Assembly: GCF_013407835.1 (NCBI RefSeq)
Contig: NZ_JACCBI010000001.1
Span: 3,472,001 to 3,536,000, forward strand
Direction: 5' to 3'
Length of the DNA stretch: 64,000 bases
Source of the DNA: Agromyces atrinae
GTDB taxonomy: Bacteria; Actinomycetota; Actinomycetes; Actinomycetales; Microbacteriaceae
The position numbers and the translations under genes are program-made. The notes under the pieces were generated by a model that had not been told where the DNA came from, made no database searches, and was given only the letters and a program-made list of their open reading frames with translations. Shown in pieces: positions 25,249-35,192 of the stretch (position 1 is its first letter; every line of letters begins with the position of its first letter).

Positions 25249-26333
25249 TGACTGTCACTAGCTTGAGTCCCGCAGACGCTTCTGCATTGTCAGTGCGGAC
25301 GCTAGGACTGGATCCAGAGCTCGTTGGCCTAACAAGCAGGGAAGGGCTCGCAGCGTCCTTGAGGCGCGCAGCGTCGTTCATGTGCCCGACCAGCCCGAGT
25401 CGGCTCATCGGGGCAGTGTTGGGAGCCGTTCGTCCAGTCGCTGAGGACGGGGAAGTTTCCCGCGAGACGTTAGCCGAGCTTCTCGACCTGATGGTCGCGG
25501 GTGGCGACCTGCTAGAACTGCGCCGGGAGGAGGATCGCTCGGTTCGACTTCTCTACCTCGGGCCTCCGTCATACATTGAGCGAGAGCCGGGCACGTATCT
25601 GATCTCAGGTGTTCGACCACATGGAGCCTCCCTTGTGGATTTTGAGCTTGCGCCGTTAGTCGAGCGAGAGGGTCACACACGGACACTCCGTATCGATGTG
25701 GCGAGCGCGGTCGAGCGACTTGCAACCGCCGGACTTCGTCCTATCGAGCGAGAACGCTGGGTCGGATCGCCGGTTCCCGAGCAGTCCGAGACGCTGCTGC
25801 AACGAATCAGCGGTCGGCTGGATGCGGCTTCTTCCTCGGGAGATATCGAAGGACTGCAGATCGTCGATCCAAGCTCCAAGGTCCGCTACTACCGCGGCCG
25901 CTGGCGCGCGCCTGTGGTTGGAGATACAGGCGACTTTATGGCCCGCCGTCCACAAGCCTACGGAGCAGATCTCTGGTGTGCAGTCCGTCTGGTAAACGGA
26001 ACGGCCACGAAGTTGGCCGAGTTTCCGATCGACAACCCGGTGATTCCGGGCAGGGATGAAGCGTGGCGGCTCCAGATGGCGATCGATGCGACTCGTGGCG
26101 CGCCCCAGCAGTTTGCATTGGAGCCTTTCTCTTCTGGTGATGCAGTAATCGTGAAGTTCTTCTCTCCGATTCCGGGTTTCGCGGAGCGTTATCTTCAGCT
26201 GATCGGACTTTCGTTAGAAACGTCGGGAGCGCTCTTTGCCTACCGGGTGCCAATCGGCGCAATGCCCTCGTTGATGCAGTTGTTTAACGACATGCTGTGG
26301 ATGACGACAATCTCCGTGGAAGGAACACCTTGA
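25248..26333 (+). CDS. Uncharacterised protein, second gene of the helicase operon
   Basis: A 361-residue soluble protein. The ATG shares one base with the preceding stop (TGATG), and GGACGAGG precedes it. The N-terminal ~130 residues look like a winged-helix-type helical region (VSRETLAELLDLMVAGGDLLELRREEDRSVRLLYLGPPSYIE); the C-terminal part is mixed alpha/beta with YYRGRWRAP and LWCAVRLVNGTATKLAEFPID. No catalytic motif is visible. In size and position it matches the medium-sized subunit (DruG-like) that precedes a DruE-like helicase in some Druantia loci; this is inference. Its stop overlaps the helicase start. Confidence 0.62.
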   Translation: MTVTSLSPADASALSVRTLGLDPELVGLTSREGLAASLRRAASFMCPTSPSRLIGAVLGAVRPVAEDGEVSRETLAELLDLMVAGGDLLELRREEDRSVRLLYLGPPSYIEREPGTYLISGVRPHGASLVDFELAPLVEREGHTRTLRIDVASAVERLATAGLRPIERERWVGSPVPEQSETLLQRISGRLDAASSSGDIEGLQIVDPSSKVRYYRGRWRAPVVGDTGDFMARRPQAYGADLWCAVRLVNGTATKLAEFPIDNPVIPGRDEAWRLQMAIDATRGAPQQFALEPFSSGDAVIVKFFSPIPGFAERYLQLIGLSLETSGALFAYRVPIGAMPSLMQLFNDMLWMTTISVEGTP

Positions 26334-29300
26334 CGAGCGAAGCCCCAACGATTGCCGAGACCATCGACGACATCCAAGCGGCCCTTCGCGAATACATCGA
26401 GGCGACCTACCACGTCGGGCATCCGATGGTGATCGATCAGCGCCGTCAGCTTCTCAATGAGGAGGGGGTGATCTTTCGAGAGCCCTTCATCGAGAGCACA
26501 CCGCGCTACCGAACCGAACGGAAGTTCGCAGACCTTAAAGTCGACGTTGCCGTTCAGCAACTCTTTTCAGCGCTGACCCACCGTCTAGGCGACCTCGACC
26601 CCCTCCTCTTTGACCCGCCGTACACGCATCAAGCAAATGCCCTCGAGTGGGCTTGCCGCGATGGTTCGAGCCTGGCGGTCACCACCGGGACGGGATCGGG
26701 AAAGACAGAATCGTTCTTGCTTCCGATGCTGGCCAAGCTGGCGACGGAGGCCGCTCACAGCCCTGCCTCCTTCGCCGCCCCGGCTGTTCGAGCGATGATC
26801 CTGTATCCGATGAACGCGCTCGTCAACGATCAGCTGGGCCGCCTCCGTCGCCTCCTCGGCGACCCTCGAGTTACCACGCAGTTCACGGCTTGGGCAGGTC
26901 GGCCGGCGCGATTTGCGCGCTACACGAGCCGGACGCTATATCCCGGAGTGCGAACGCGCGAACGTGATCAGCGACGGCTCGGATCCATCGAGGACTTCTA
27001 CGTGCTGCTTCATGATCGAGCTGAGAACCCGAAAGCGAAATGGCATGCTGAAGCAGTCGAACTGATCGAAAAACTTCAGGTACGAGGCAAGTGGCCGGCC
27101 AAGCCGGACATCAAGAAGTGGTACGGCGATACAGGGAGTCGCTGGCAGGACAAGGATGGCAACTTCATTCGGGCGGTCATGCAGCCCGACGACCCTGAGT
27201 TGCTCACCCGGCACGAGGTGCTCGCTTCGCCCCCAGATGTGATCATCACCAACTACTCGATGCTGGAGTACATGCTCATGAGACCGCTCGAGCGTCCGGT
27301 CTTCGACGAGACTCGCCAGTGGCTTGCCGACAATCCGAACGAGCGATTCATGCTCATTGTCGATGAAGCCCACTTGTATCGCGGAGCAGCGGGTGCTGAA
27401 GTCGCGCTGCTGCTCAGACGGCTGCGTGCCCGCCTTGGTATTACGCCCGATCGTCTCCAGGTCATCACGACAAGCGCGAGCTTTGCGAGCGCCGAGTACG
27501 CGAGAGAGTTCGCGGCTCAACTCAGCGGCAAGGACATAGCGGATTTCCGCACCGTCGAGGGCGAGCTCAAACTGCGGGAGCCTGCAACCGTAGGATCTGC
27601 AGTCGATGCAGCGCTGCTCGCCTCCCTGCCGATGGGGGATTATTATAACGGTGACTCTGGTGAAGACAAGACCCTCGCGGTCAGCGATCTGCTTGAGTAT
27701 CGCGGGCAGGATCTGCAAGACCGACCGGTGGGTGAGTCCCTTTTTGACGCGTTGCACGACTTCGAGCCCCTCGCGTTGCTCGTCAATGAGACCATGCAAA
27801 AGGCTCAGCCAGTGAGTGAACTCGGGACGGTGATCTTTCCTGGTGTCGATCGGACGATCGCTGATCGGGCCGTTTCAACGTTGTTGGCTCTGGGAAGCGC
27901 GGCGCGACAAAGTCCAGACGAGCCCGGCCTCTTGCCCTGCCGCGTGCACGGGTTCTTTCGAGGGCTAGCAGGCCTATGGGCTTGCCTCGATCCTGGATGC
28001 GAGGCGCTTGACGAGCATCTGCGCGGGACTGGTCCAATCGGAAAGCTCTATCACCAGCCGCGTTCGGCTTGTGCCTGCGGTGCTCGAGTATTCGAGTACT
28101 TCACTTGTCGGCACTGTGGTTCATCGTACGCGCGTGCGTACACCGACGACCTCATCGAACCTTCGTATTTGTGGCACGAGCAAGGCGGTGCCTTCCAGGC
28201 TGCCGCAGGCTCGATCCCGGAACTGTTCGCGCTCGATCTGTTGCTCGAAGACCCAACTACCAACGTCAAGCTGGCCGATCTAGATCTTGTCACCGGAGCG
28301 CTCGATTCGAAGAGGCTTGGCTCTAGAGTGCGACGCGTCTACTTGCCCGAACTTCGGGGCGGCGAACTGATCACGACCGAGGGCGACGATGATGAGCATG
28401 AACAGAGCAATGCGAACGGTGAGTTCAAACCCTGCGGGGTTTGCGCACGCTCGGCCGGTTACGGTCGCTCCTCGGTACAAGACCATCAGACGAAAGGCGA
28501 TCAGCCGTTTCAGGCACTCATCACGCGGCAGATCGAGGTCCAACCTCCGAGCAGGGAGCACAGCGAATTCACGCCGCTTCGTGGGCGGAAAGTCCTCGCC
28601 TTCTCTGACTCCCGCCAAGTAGCGGCACGCCTTGCACCGAATCTTCAGAACTACTCGATGCGCGACGTCATCCGCCCCCTTGTGCTTCGTGGCTGGACCG
28701 ATCTCGATGCGCAGGTACTTATTCGCAATGAGCTCAGTTTGCAGCAGATGTTCCTGGCAACGATGGTTGGCGCAAGCGCACTTAAGGCTCGCCTGCGGCC
28801 TGAGCTAAAGCCTGCCGAGTCGATGAAGATCTTGGACGATGTTGCGGCGAAGGTGGCAGCAGGAGCGCTTACTGGAGAGACGTCCGAACTGTTGGGGCTG
28901 ATGATCCTTCAGCCGACCCCTCCGGTGGCGCTATTGCGCGCGATGTACGCAACGCTCACAGATAAGTACTACGGCCTTACATCACTGGGTCTGGCTTCGT
29001 TCCGGGAGAAGGGGGCGAAGCGCAAGGACGTGCTCGCCAAGCTCCCCGCTTTGGATGACCTCGCCACCACGGATGAGGAGAAGCTGGCGCTGGTTCGGAT
29101 CTGGCTCGGTTTCTGGGCGAGCAAAGGAATCTGGTTCCAGTCGATGCAGGAAGGCGAGTGGTGGAAGGTGAAGGGAGGCGTCCACCCCCACTCTGGAAAG
29201 TTCGATGGCTTCGCCAGGTGGCTCGACACCAAGCCGCTCAAGAAGCAGTTCAACGACGAGTGGCTGCCGACCCTTCTAGCTACCTTCTGTGAGCCGATCG

Positions 29301-31882
29301 GCGGCAAGTATCGCCTGCGCGCAGGGGACGTCGCGCTCGACGTCTCCGACGCATGGGGATACTGCGAGCACTGCAGGTACACCCAGCGTCCTTTCCCTGG
29401 ATCTACCAAGTGCGTCAACTGTCGTGCGAATGCAGTCCGTATCCTCGATCCCAATACCGATGCGGTGTTCCAGGCGCGAAAGGGCTACTACCGTGCCAGC
29501 GCGGCTCGCGCCTTGCAGGAGTTCCCTGAAACGCCGATGGGCATCATCGCGCGCGAACACACGGCGCAGCTCAACGCCGCACAGTCGGACGAAGTGTTCT
29601 CCCGGGCCGAGCAGTATGAATTGCTCTTCCAAGACATCGATGTTTCTCTTCCCGGCCAAGACGGCGAGCAGCAACCGGCTGTTGACGTGTTGTCGTGCAC
29701 GACAACCATGGAGGTCGGCATCGACATCGGTAGCCTGAGCGGCGTTGCCCTTCGGAATATGCCCCCGTCTCGAGCGAACTATCAGCAGCGCGCTGGTCGC
29801 GCTGGCCGCCGCGGCAATGCTGTTGCCACTGTCGTAGCATTCGGTAGCGCGGACACACACGATGATCAGTACTTCCGCAATCCAGCGGCGATGATCCGAG
29901 GCAAGGTCGAAGACCCTCGGCTCACGATGGACAATGATGAAATTGCTCGCCGGCACGTCACGGCGTATCTGCTGCAGCGGTATCACCAGGACCGGCTTCC
30001 GACCATTGATCCGGACGAGCAAAAGCAACTCTTCGAGGTGCTGGGCACCGTTCCTGGGTTCGTAGGGACGAGTTCGTCGCTCAACCGCACTGACTTCGAA
30101 GACTGGTTGGGCCAGAACAAGACGGTGCTTCGAGCGGAGATCGATGATTGGCTGCCCTCCGAACTTGCGACCGTCCGCTCCGAGATTCTCGACAACTTCG
30201 TTTCGGCGACGCTTAGGGAGATTGACCGGGCTCTCAAGATCAGTGCAGATGGAAGCGTGCCTGAGATAGCAGAAGGAGGCCTCGCACCACAGCAGAACGA
30301 GATCGAGGGAGATAGTCCTGCCGAAGATGGGGCGGAACTACCGGACGAAGAACGAAGCCAGACGAATCTACTCGATCGCTTGCTTTATGAAGGGGTGCTC
30401 CCGCGCTATGCCTTCCCAACCGACGTCGTCTCGTTCCACGTATTCGACGTCAACAAGTCGGAGCAGTTCAACACCGCCTACCAATACACGCCGAGCCAGG
30501 GCCTGAATGTCGCGCTGAGCCAGTACGCACCCGGAAAGGTCGTCTGGATCGACAACAAGGAATGGACCTCCGGCGCGATCTATTCGCCGATGCAAGCCGA
30601 CCGTTTCAAAGCATGGCAAGAGCGTTGGCTCTACTTTGAGTGCTCGGTCTGTCACTATGCGATGCACGTTAGGTCCACCGAGGCCGAACGCGGCGAAGAA
30701 CGTGAGTGCCCAGCCTGCGGAACTCCGGAATCGTTCGGCAAGGCAATGAACTGGATGCGGCCGCCTGGCTTTGCGCATCGAGCGACGAAGGATCCAGGGA
30801 CGAGCCCCGATGATGCACCAGCGGTGAGCTATGCAACGCGGGCGAAACTGGTCGCTGAGGGACCTGACGAGGAGGGCAAGTGGGCCGCGGTGAGCGACAG
30901 GGTGACGCAGGCATATCAGCGCTCGACGCTGCTTGTTACTAATACTGGGCCGAACAACGAGGGATACAACTACTGCACTATTTGTGGACTCATTGAGCCT
31001 GTGAAGAACGCCAGCGGCGAAGTCTTCGGCTCGCACAAGAAGCCCTACCCAGATGACAAGAACCAGGATTGCCCAGGGTCAAAGTCGTCACGCGGACTGG
31101 TACTCGGCACCGATTTCAAGTCAGATGTGCTTCTCGTTCGCCTGCGGGTAAATTCCCCGGTCCGCCTTCGTCCTGAGTGGTTGTCGACCCATGTCGCGCT
31201 GCGCACCCTGGCAGAAGCACTCACCATTGCCGCAACTCAGAAGCTGGGCATCGAGGCATCAGAGATCCAGGCTGAGTACAGGCCGGCGCTCACACCGCTC
31301 GGGCACAAAGGTGAAGAGGCAGAGATCTACCTGTACGACACCCTTGCAGGCGGAGCCGGCTTCACTCGCCGCGTCCAAGAGTTCGGGTTGTCCATCTTCA
31401 CGGACGCGCTTGAGCGTCTCGAGCAGTGCCCCGCCGGATGCGATGAGTCCTGCTACCAGTGCCTGCGAAGTTTCCGGAACCGATTCGAGCACGGCTTGCT
31501 CGATCGGAAGGTGGGCGCGAGCCTGCTGCGCTATCTACTCTTCGGGGAGCCGCCGACATTGGATCAAACGAGGTTAGATCTTTCGGCGGACAAGCTCTTC
31601 GCCGACCTAGAGAGCCGAGACCTCCCCGACACTGTTTTCAAGCGGAATGAAGTCGTCGAAGTTCCTGGGCTGGGACCAATCACTGCACCGATTCTTGCCA
31701 CGCGAGTGGGACAACAATGGATCATCGGTATCCATGGTCCCTTGACGCTGGATGTTCCACCGACCCAAGAGTTGCACGATGCCAAAGAGTACGGGGGAGT
31801 CCAAGTTCCCCTGATCGATGACATGGTCATCGCACGCAACCTGCCATTCGCGACTAACTCGGTCATCAAGACGCTGTCATGA
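26330..31882 (+). CDS. DEAH/DUF1998 giant helicase (DruE-like)
   Basis: An 1850-residue superfamily 2 helicase. The TTG start has GGAAGGA five bases upstream and overlaps the previous stop (TTGA). Walker A is GTGSGKT at residues 120-126 and the DEAH box at 345-348 (LIVDEAHLYRG), with TTSASFAS as motif III. A helicase C domain with QRAGRAGRRG lies at 1153-1162. Several Cys pairs suggest zinc ribbons: CACGARVFEYFTCRHCG, CEHCRYTQRPFPGSTKCVNC, CSVCHYAM..ECPACG. The C-terminal DUF1998 domain has LAGGAGFTRRVQEFG and CPAGCDESCYQCLRSFRN, four close cysteines. DUF1998 helicases of 1800-2100 residues are the defining component (DruE) of Druantia; DISARM DrmA is related but shorter. All catalytic motifs look intact. 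Confidence 0.9.
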   Translation: MTSEAPTIAETIDDIQAALREYIEATYHVGHPMVIDQRRQLLNEEGVIFREPFIESTPRYRTERKFADLKVDVAVQQLFSALTHRLGDLDPLLFDPPYTHQANALEWACRDGSSLAVTTGTGSGKTESFLLPMLAKLATEAAHSPASFAAPAVRAMILYPMNALVNDQLGRLRRLLGDPRVTTQFTAWAGRPARFARYTSRTLYPGVRTRERDQRRLGSIEDFYVLLHDRAENPKAKWHAEAVELIEKLQVRGKWPAKPDIKKWYGDTGSRWQDKDGNFIRAVMQPDDPELLTRHEVLASPPDVIITNYSMLEYMLMRPLERPVFDETRQWLADNPNERFMLIVDEAHLYRGAAGAEVALLLRRLRARLGITPDRLQVITTSASFASAEYAREFAAQLSGKDIADFRTVEGELKLREPATVGSAVDAALLASLPMGDYYNGDSGEDKTLAVSDLLEYRGQDLQDRPVGESLFDALHDFEPLALLVNETMQKAQPVSELGTVIFPGVDRTIADRAVSTLLALGSAARQSPDEPGLLPCRVHGFFRGLAGLWACLDPGCEALDEHLRGTGPIGKLYHQPRSACACGARVFEYFTCRHCGSSYARAYTDDLIEPSYLWHEQGGAFQAAAGSIPELFALDLLLEDPTTNVKLADLDLVTGALDSKRLGSRVRRVYLPELRGGELITTEGDDDEHEQSNANGEFKPCGVCARSAGYGRSSVQDHQTKGDQPFQALITRQIEVQPPSREHSEFTPLRGRKVLAFSDSRQVAARLAPNLQNYSMRDVIRPLVLRGWTDLDAQVLIRNELSLQQMFLATMVGASALKARLRPELKPAESMKILDDVAAKVAAGALTGETSELLGLMILQPTPPVALLRAMYATLTDKYYGLTSLGLASFREKGAKRKDVLAKLPALDDLATTDEEKLALVRIWLGFWASKGIWFQSMQEGEWWKVKGGVHPHSGKFDGFARWLDTKPLKKQFNDEWLPTLLATFCEPIGGKYRLRAGDVALDVSDAWGYCEHCRYTQRPFPGSTKCVNCRANAVRILDPNTDAVFQARKGYYRASAARALQEFPETPMGIIAREHTAQLNAAQSDEVFSRAEQYELLFQDIDVSLPGQDGEQQPAVDVLSCTTTMEVGIDIGSLSGVALRNMPPSRANYQQRAGRAGRRGNAVATVVAFGSADTHDDQYFRNPAAMIRGKVEDPRLTMDNDEIARRHVTAYLLQRYHQDRLPTIDPDEQKQLFEVLGTVPGFVGTSSSLNRTDFEDWLGQNKTVLRAEIDDWLPSELATVRSEILDNFVSATLREIDRALKISADGSVPEIAEGGLAPQQNEIEGDSPAEDGAELPDEERSQTNLLDRLLYEGVLPRYAFPTDVVSFHVFDVNKSEQFNTAYQYTPSQGLNVALSQYAPGKVVWIDNKEWTSGAIYSPMQADRFKAWQERWLYFECSVCHYAMHVRSTEAERGEERECPACGTPESFGKAMNWMRPPGFAHRATKDPGTSPDDAPAVSYATRAKLVAEGPDEEGKWAAVSDRVTQAYQRSTLLVTNTGPNNEGYNYCTICGLIEPVKNASGEVFGSHKKPYPDDKNQDCPGSKSSRGLVLGTDFKSDVLLVRLRVNSPVRLRPEWLSTHVALRTLAEALTIAATQKLGIEASEIQAEYRPALTPLGHKGEEAEIYLYDTLAGGAGFTRRVQEFGLSIFTDALERLEQCPAGCDESCYQCLRSFRNRFEHGLLDRKVGASLLRYLLFGEPPTLDQTRLDLSADKLFADLESRDLPDTVFKRNEVVEVPGLGPITAPILATRVGQQWIIGIHGPLTLDVPPTQELHDAKEYGGVQVPLIDDMVIARNLPFATNSVIKTLS

Positions 31883-33120
31883 GCGGTGGGCAACGCGCTT
31901 TCGACTCCGGGGTTGAGCGTTCAAGAGCACTGCTTCCTGACGCACCTGAACTTTGGACGTACTCGTCTTTGAGGGAGGTCGAGACGTGCGCTCTCCGGTA
32001 TGCGTTGAGCTCAGCGAGTTATCCGGACCTCTGGGATGGCTATGGGTATCCGAGGTTTGTGCATCCGTCGGCCCTCTTTGGCGACATTGTGCACGACTCA
32101 CTCGAGCGAATCGTCCGGGCTCTCGTCGCAGCCGGGTGTAGCGCCGCAAGTACGCCCGAGGCGGTGGCCGTCCTTCGGGCGCTCGGCGGGTATTCGGTCG
32201 TGGCAACCGAGGCACTGGAGCAGCGAATGGCGATGCTCGATGGCAACCCGAGGGTGAGCGCAACTCGACGAGAACAGATCCAACGACTACTTGCAGACCG
32301 AGTGCCTGAGGCTCGTGTGGACGTCCAGACCCGTCTTAGCAGGTTGACTCTGGTGCCGCGTCGAGGCCGCCCCGCTGCTCTTGGCTTAGCGTTGCATTCC
32401 GGCGGTCATACGCGAACAGCGCTGGGCCCCGGCTCGTACGCAGAGGTCTCTCTCCGGGCGAACGAGCTTCGGATCAAAGGGCGTCTTGACCTTCTGACCA
32501 TCTCCGCCTCCCACGTCGACATCGTTGATCACAAGACCGGCCGAGAGGACCCTGACCATCTCGACCAGTTGCGCTTCTATGGGGTGCTTTGGGAGAACGA
32601 TCTGGCAGCGAATCCTTCACGGATGCCAATGGGCGAGTTGACCGTCGCCTATCCAGCCACAGATATCACGATCCAATCTCCCGATGCTTCCGAGCTGGAC
32701 CGCATCACCCAATCGATCAAAAGTCGCGTGCGCGCGGCGGACGAGCAGATTGAAGCGGACCCGCCCGTTGCGACGACCGGCCCGCACTGCGTGCAATGTC
32801 CGGTGCGAAGCATCTGCCCCGCTTACTGGGATTCGATGAATCACGATCCAACAAGCGTTGCGCCAAACTCGTGGTTCGACTTCGAAGGAATCGTTGGCGA
32901 TCAAAACGGGGCGAAGAGCTGGTGGCTACTGGATCGGTTCGGCTCCCGGCGTGTCTTGCTATTGAGAATCGCGTCGGGAGCCGAGCTTGCTCAGGGGCAA
33001 CGACTGCGGTTGCTCGGTATTCGACGGGATCATGATCCAGGAGTCGACGGGATTGTCGCGACCCTGACAACGACGTCCGAGTCATTCATTCTGTCCGGCG
33101 AGATTGCAGGAACTCGTTGA
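31879..33120 (+). CDS. RecB/Cas4-like PD-(D/E)XK nuclease with Fe-S cluster
   Basis: A 413-residue protein overlapping the helicase stop by four bases (ATGA). The nuclease core is KGRLDLLT (Asp204), then VDIVDHKTG with D217 and K219, then DQLRFYGVLW, the GhxD...D-x-K-T...QhxxY order of RecB-family exonucleases. Cys37 (ETCALRY) and a late cluster C304-C307-C313 (HCVQCPVRSICPAYW) match the four-cysteine 4Fe-4S arrangement of AddB and Cas4. The last ~100 residues (FEGIVGDQNG, WLLDRFGSRRVLLLRI) look like a small beta-barrel, possibly nucleic-acid binding. It likely degrades or trims DNA unwound by the coupled helicase. Such a nuclease is not a standard part of described Druantia types, to my knowledge. 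Confidence 0.82.
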   Translation: MSGGQRAFDSGVERSRALLPDAPELWTYSSLREVETCALRYALSSASYPDLWDGYGYPRFVHPSALFGDIVHDSLERIVRALVAAGCSAASTPEAVAVLRALGGYSVVATEALEQRMAMLDGNPRVSATRREQIQRLLADRVPEARVDVQTRLSRLTLVPRRGRPAALGLALHSGGHTRTALGPGSYAEVSLRANELRIKGRLDLLTISASHVDIVDHKTGREDPDHLDQLRFYGVLWENDLAANPSRMPMGELTVAYPATDITIQSPDASELDRITQSIKSRVRAADEQIEADPPVATTGPHCVQCPVRSICPAYWDSMNHDPTSVAPNSWFDFEGIVGDQNGAKSWWLLDRFGSRRVLLLRIASGAELAQGQRLRLLGIRRDHDPGVDGIVATLTTTSESFILSGEIAGTR

Positions 33121-33203
33121 ATGAGGCAACCCCGTGCTGCTTCGGCTGGCCCAGTTCGTGGCCCGGGTCGGTCGCCCTGACTTCCTTTTAAAGGGCACTC
33201 ATT

Positions 33204-35192
33204 CTACTGGCCTGCCTCCGCCGCTTGTGTGAAACCTTCCTCTTCTGTCTCCACATCAACAGGCATTTGCACGCGAGCTCCGTGATGCACCGGTCGCACG
33301 AGACTGTTCGCTCGCATTGAATCCTGGACAGATTGCTGTGACGCCCGATTCAGCGCCCACCGTTCGAGCCACCATCCGGCAACTGCTTCGTCTGCGTTCT
33401 CCAGATCTGGGTCGAGCAGGTACTTGGGCTCGGTATCGAGCCCAAGGGAGAAGTCTCGAAGGTTATCCACGAGTGGGACACCGTAGAGGATGCGCTCGCG
33501 ACCATGCTGAAGTAGGTCGTTCGCCGGCCAGCCTAAGGCAGCCAGTCCCAGCCGCACCTTTCGCAGTCGCGGGCTCACGCCTTCGCCGAAGATACTGTTT
33601 ACCCGCACTGATGAGCCGCTGACTTGGGACAGCCGAACAAGTGCGCTTACGGTCTCCTCGGAAAAGTGAGATGTGCCGAACGACCGGGAACGGCCTAGTT
33701 CAAAGTAGCCCATTTTGGTTGTGCCCGAGCCGCCCATGACCGTCGAGGGCCAGAAGAGCCGGTTGTATTGGCTCGAGCCGCTGCCGTATAGCGAGGTGGT
33801 CCCTATGAAAGAGAGCCGAGCCTCCCGCTCAACTGCACGACCCGCCATCGCTGAGGCAATTTCGCTAGGGCGGGTGTACTTCGCTCGGTAGGCCGACAGC
33901 ACCTTTGGTGATACAGCCAGAGCGCCGACTAGTTTGCCTGCCGCGAGTGCGTTATAAGGCGCGACAGCCCCGCACACGGTCAGGTCCGCCACAACTGTTC
34001 CTACACGTTCTCCGCGGGCCCGACGGATCACCTTCCGAACTTGGGCCCTTGCTTTCGGGTCCTGGAGCGCTTGCTTTAGTGCCTGAAGGGCGTCTGGTTC
34101 GTCGGCAAAGTGACCGCCAACGCGCTCAGCAATCTCGAACAGATCCGCGAGGACGGCTGACCGCTTGCTCCTGAAGAGATGCGACTCGGCACGCTCGACC
34201 CACGCGTCCTTCTCGATGTTTCGTACCGCTCGAATCGTGCTACCACGGTGGTGCTTTTGACGGTATCGTTCCGCGTCCGCGCGCAGACGGGCGACCGTGT
34301 CGGCAGTGTAGCTGCGCCTCCCGCCAGGTTCTATAACCCCCGCTTGCACCAAGTCGTCGGTGTAGATCTCATCGATCTGTGACTCGATCCGGTGCTCCAG
34401 CCACCGCCCAGCCTTCTCGGTCGGGTTCGCTTCTAAGTCGGACAGGAACATGTCCGTGTCCCAGCCAATCCATGCATCTCGTTCGGCGATCTGCACTACC
34501 GGGCTTGAAATCGCAGCGAGACCAATGACGGCGTGATGTGGCGTGGCTGCGTCACGGATGAGGATCGGCATCGATCGGCCGGGCACCGTCGAGTAAGCAT
34601 TTGACCAGGTGTGACGGAAGTACCGCCAGATGTCGTGGAGGCGAAATCCGGTGAGTTCACATACTGAGCCATCGACAATCTGCACGTATGGCTTGATTAC
34701 GGAACTCGAGTCGATAGCTGAAGCCAGCGAGTCTGCCAGTTCTCGCCCGTCACGCATGAGGTTGAACACCGAGATAGCACGGTCCCCGTGCTGGTGGGCT
34801 CGTTCCATGCCTAGGAGGAATCGGCGAACACTTGGTTTGCGGAGTTGTTCGTTGCGCCTCACATGCTCTTGCCGTCGGACGCGCGTTCGTTCGACGTCCT
34901 TCTCACTGCTCACTTCGGGCGGACTCAGCATTGGACCCAACCGGTCGACCGTGATGATCCATCCCTGATCGACTAGATCGATCAGGGTGTGCGCGGCGGC
35001 GGCCAACGCGGGGTGTTCGAACAAGACACCGAGATTCGCCTGTTTGGCGCACTCGTCGTGGTCGAGGCCGGACCCGACCGTTGTTGGGTCGAGGGTTGCA
35101 AGGTACGAGGCGAGGCGAGCAAATCCCAGGCGCTCAGAGCGCTTGGCTGCCGCAGGCATGCTGAGCGGGATGTACTTTCGTTCCTTCGTCAT
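33204..35192 (-). CDS. DUF4338 (DruA-like) protein with long N-terminal extension
   Basis: A 662-residue protein. The ATG at 35192 overlaps the GHKL gene stop (ATGA); a start 12 codons earlier would overlap more. DUF4338 signatures are IWRYFRHTWSNAYSTVPGRS (about 188-207), LIRDAATPHHAVIGLAAIS, QIAERDAWIGW (to 244), VVADLTVCGAVAPYNALAAG, and FIGTTSLYGSGSSQYNRL. DUF4338 is the DruA family of Druantia type I. Most family members are ~300-400 residues, so this is a long form with ~180 extra residues at the N-terminus and ~140 at the C-terminus. Biochemical activity is unknown. It is transcribed tail-to-tail toward the helicase operon, 83 bases from it. Confidence 0.83.
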   Translation of the reverse strand: MTKERKYIPLSMPAAAKRSERLGFARLASYLATLDPTTVGSGLDHDECAKQANLGVLFEHPALAAAAHTLIDLVDQGWIITVDRLGPMLSPPEVSSEKDVERTRVRRQEHVRRNEQLRKPSVRRFLLGMERAHQHGDRAISVFNLMRDGRELADSLASAIDSSSVIKPYVQIVDGSVCELTGFRLHDIWRYFRHTWSNAYSTVPGRSMPILIRDAATPHHAVIGLAAISSPVVQIAERDAWIGWDTDMFLSDLEANPTEKAGRWLEHRIESQIDEIYTDDLVQAGVIEPGGRRSYTADTVARLRADAERYRQKHHRGSTIRAVRNIEKDAWVERAESHLFRSKRSAVLADLFEIAERVGGHFADEPDALQALKQALQDPKARAQVRKVIRRARGERVGTVVADLTVCGAVAPYNALAAGKLVGALAVSPKVLSAYRAKYTRPSEIASAMAGRAVEREARLSFIGTTSLYGSGSSQYNRLFWPSTVMGGSGTTKMGYFELGRSRSFGTSHFSEETVSALVRLSQVSGSSVRVNSIFGEGVSPRLRKVRLGLAALGWPANDLLQHGRERILYGVPLVDNLRDFSLGLDTEPKYLLDPDLENADEAVAGWWLERWALNRASQQSVQDSMRANSLVRPVHHGARVQMPVDVETEEEGFTQAAEAGQ

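Noticed and set aside
26330..31882. Classification of the helicase as DISARM DrmA
   Set aside because: There is no DrmB, DrmC (PLD) or methylase next to it, the protein is longer than DrmA, and a DUF4338 gene is in the same island, which favours a Druantia relationship.
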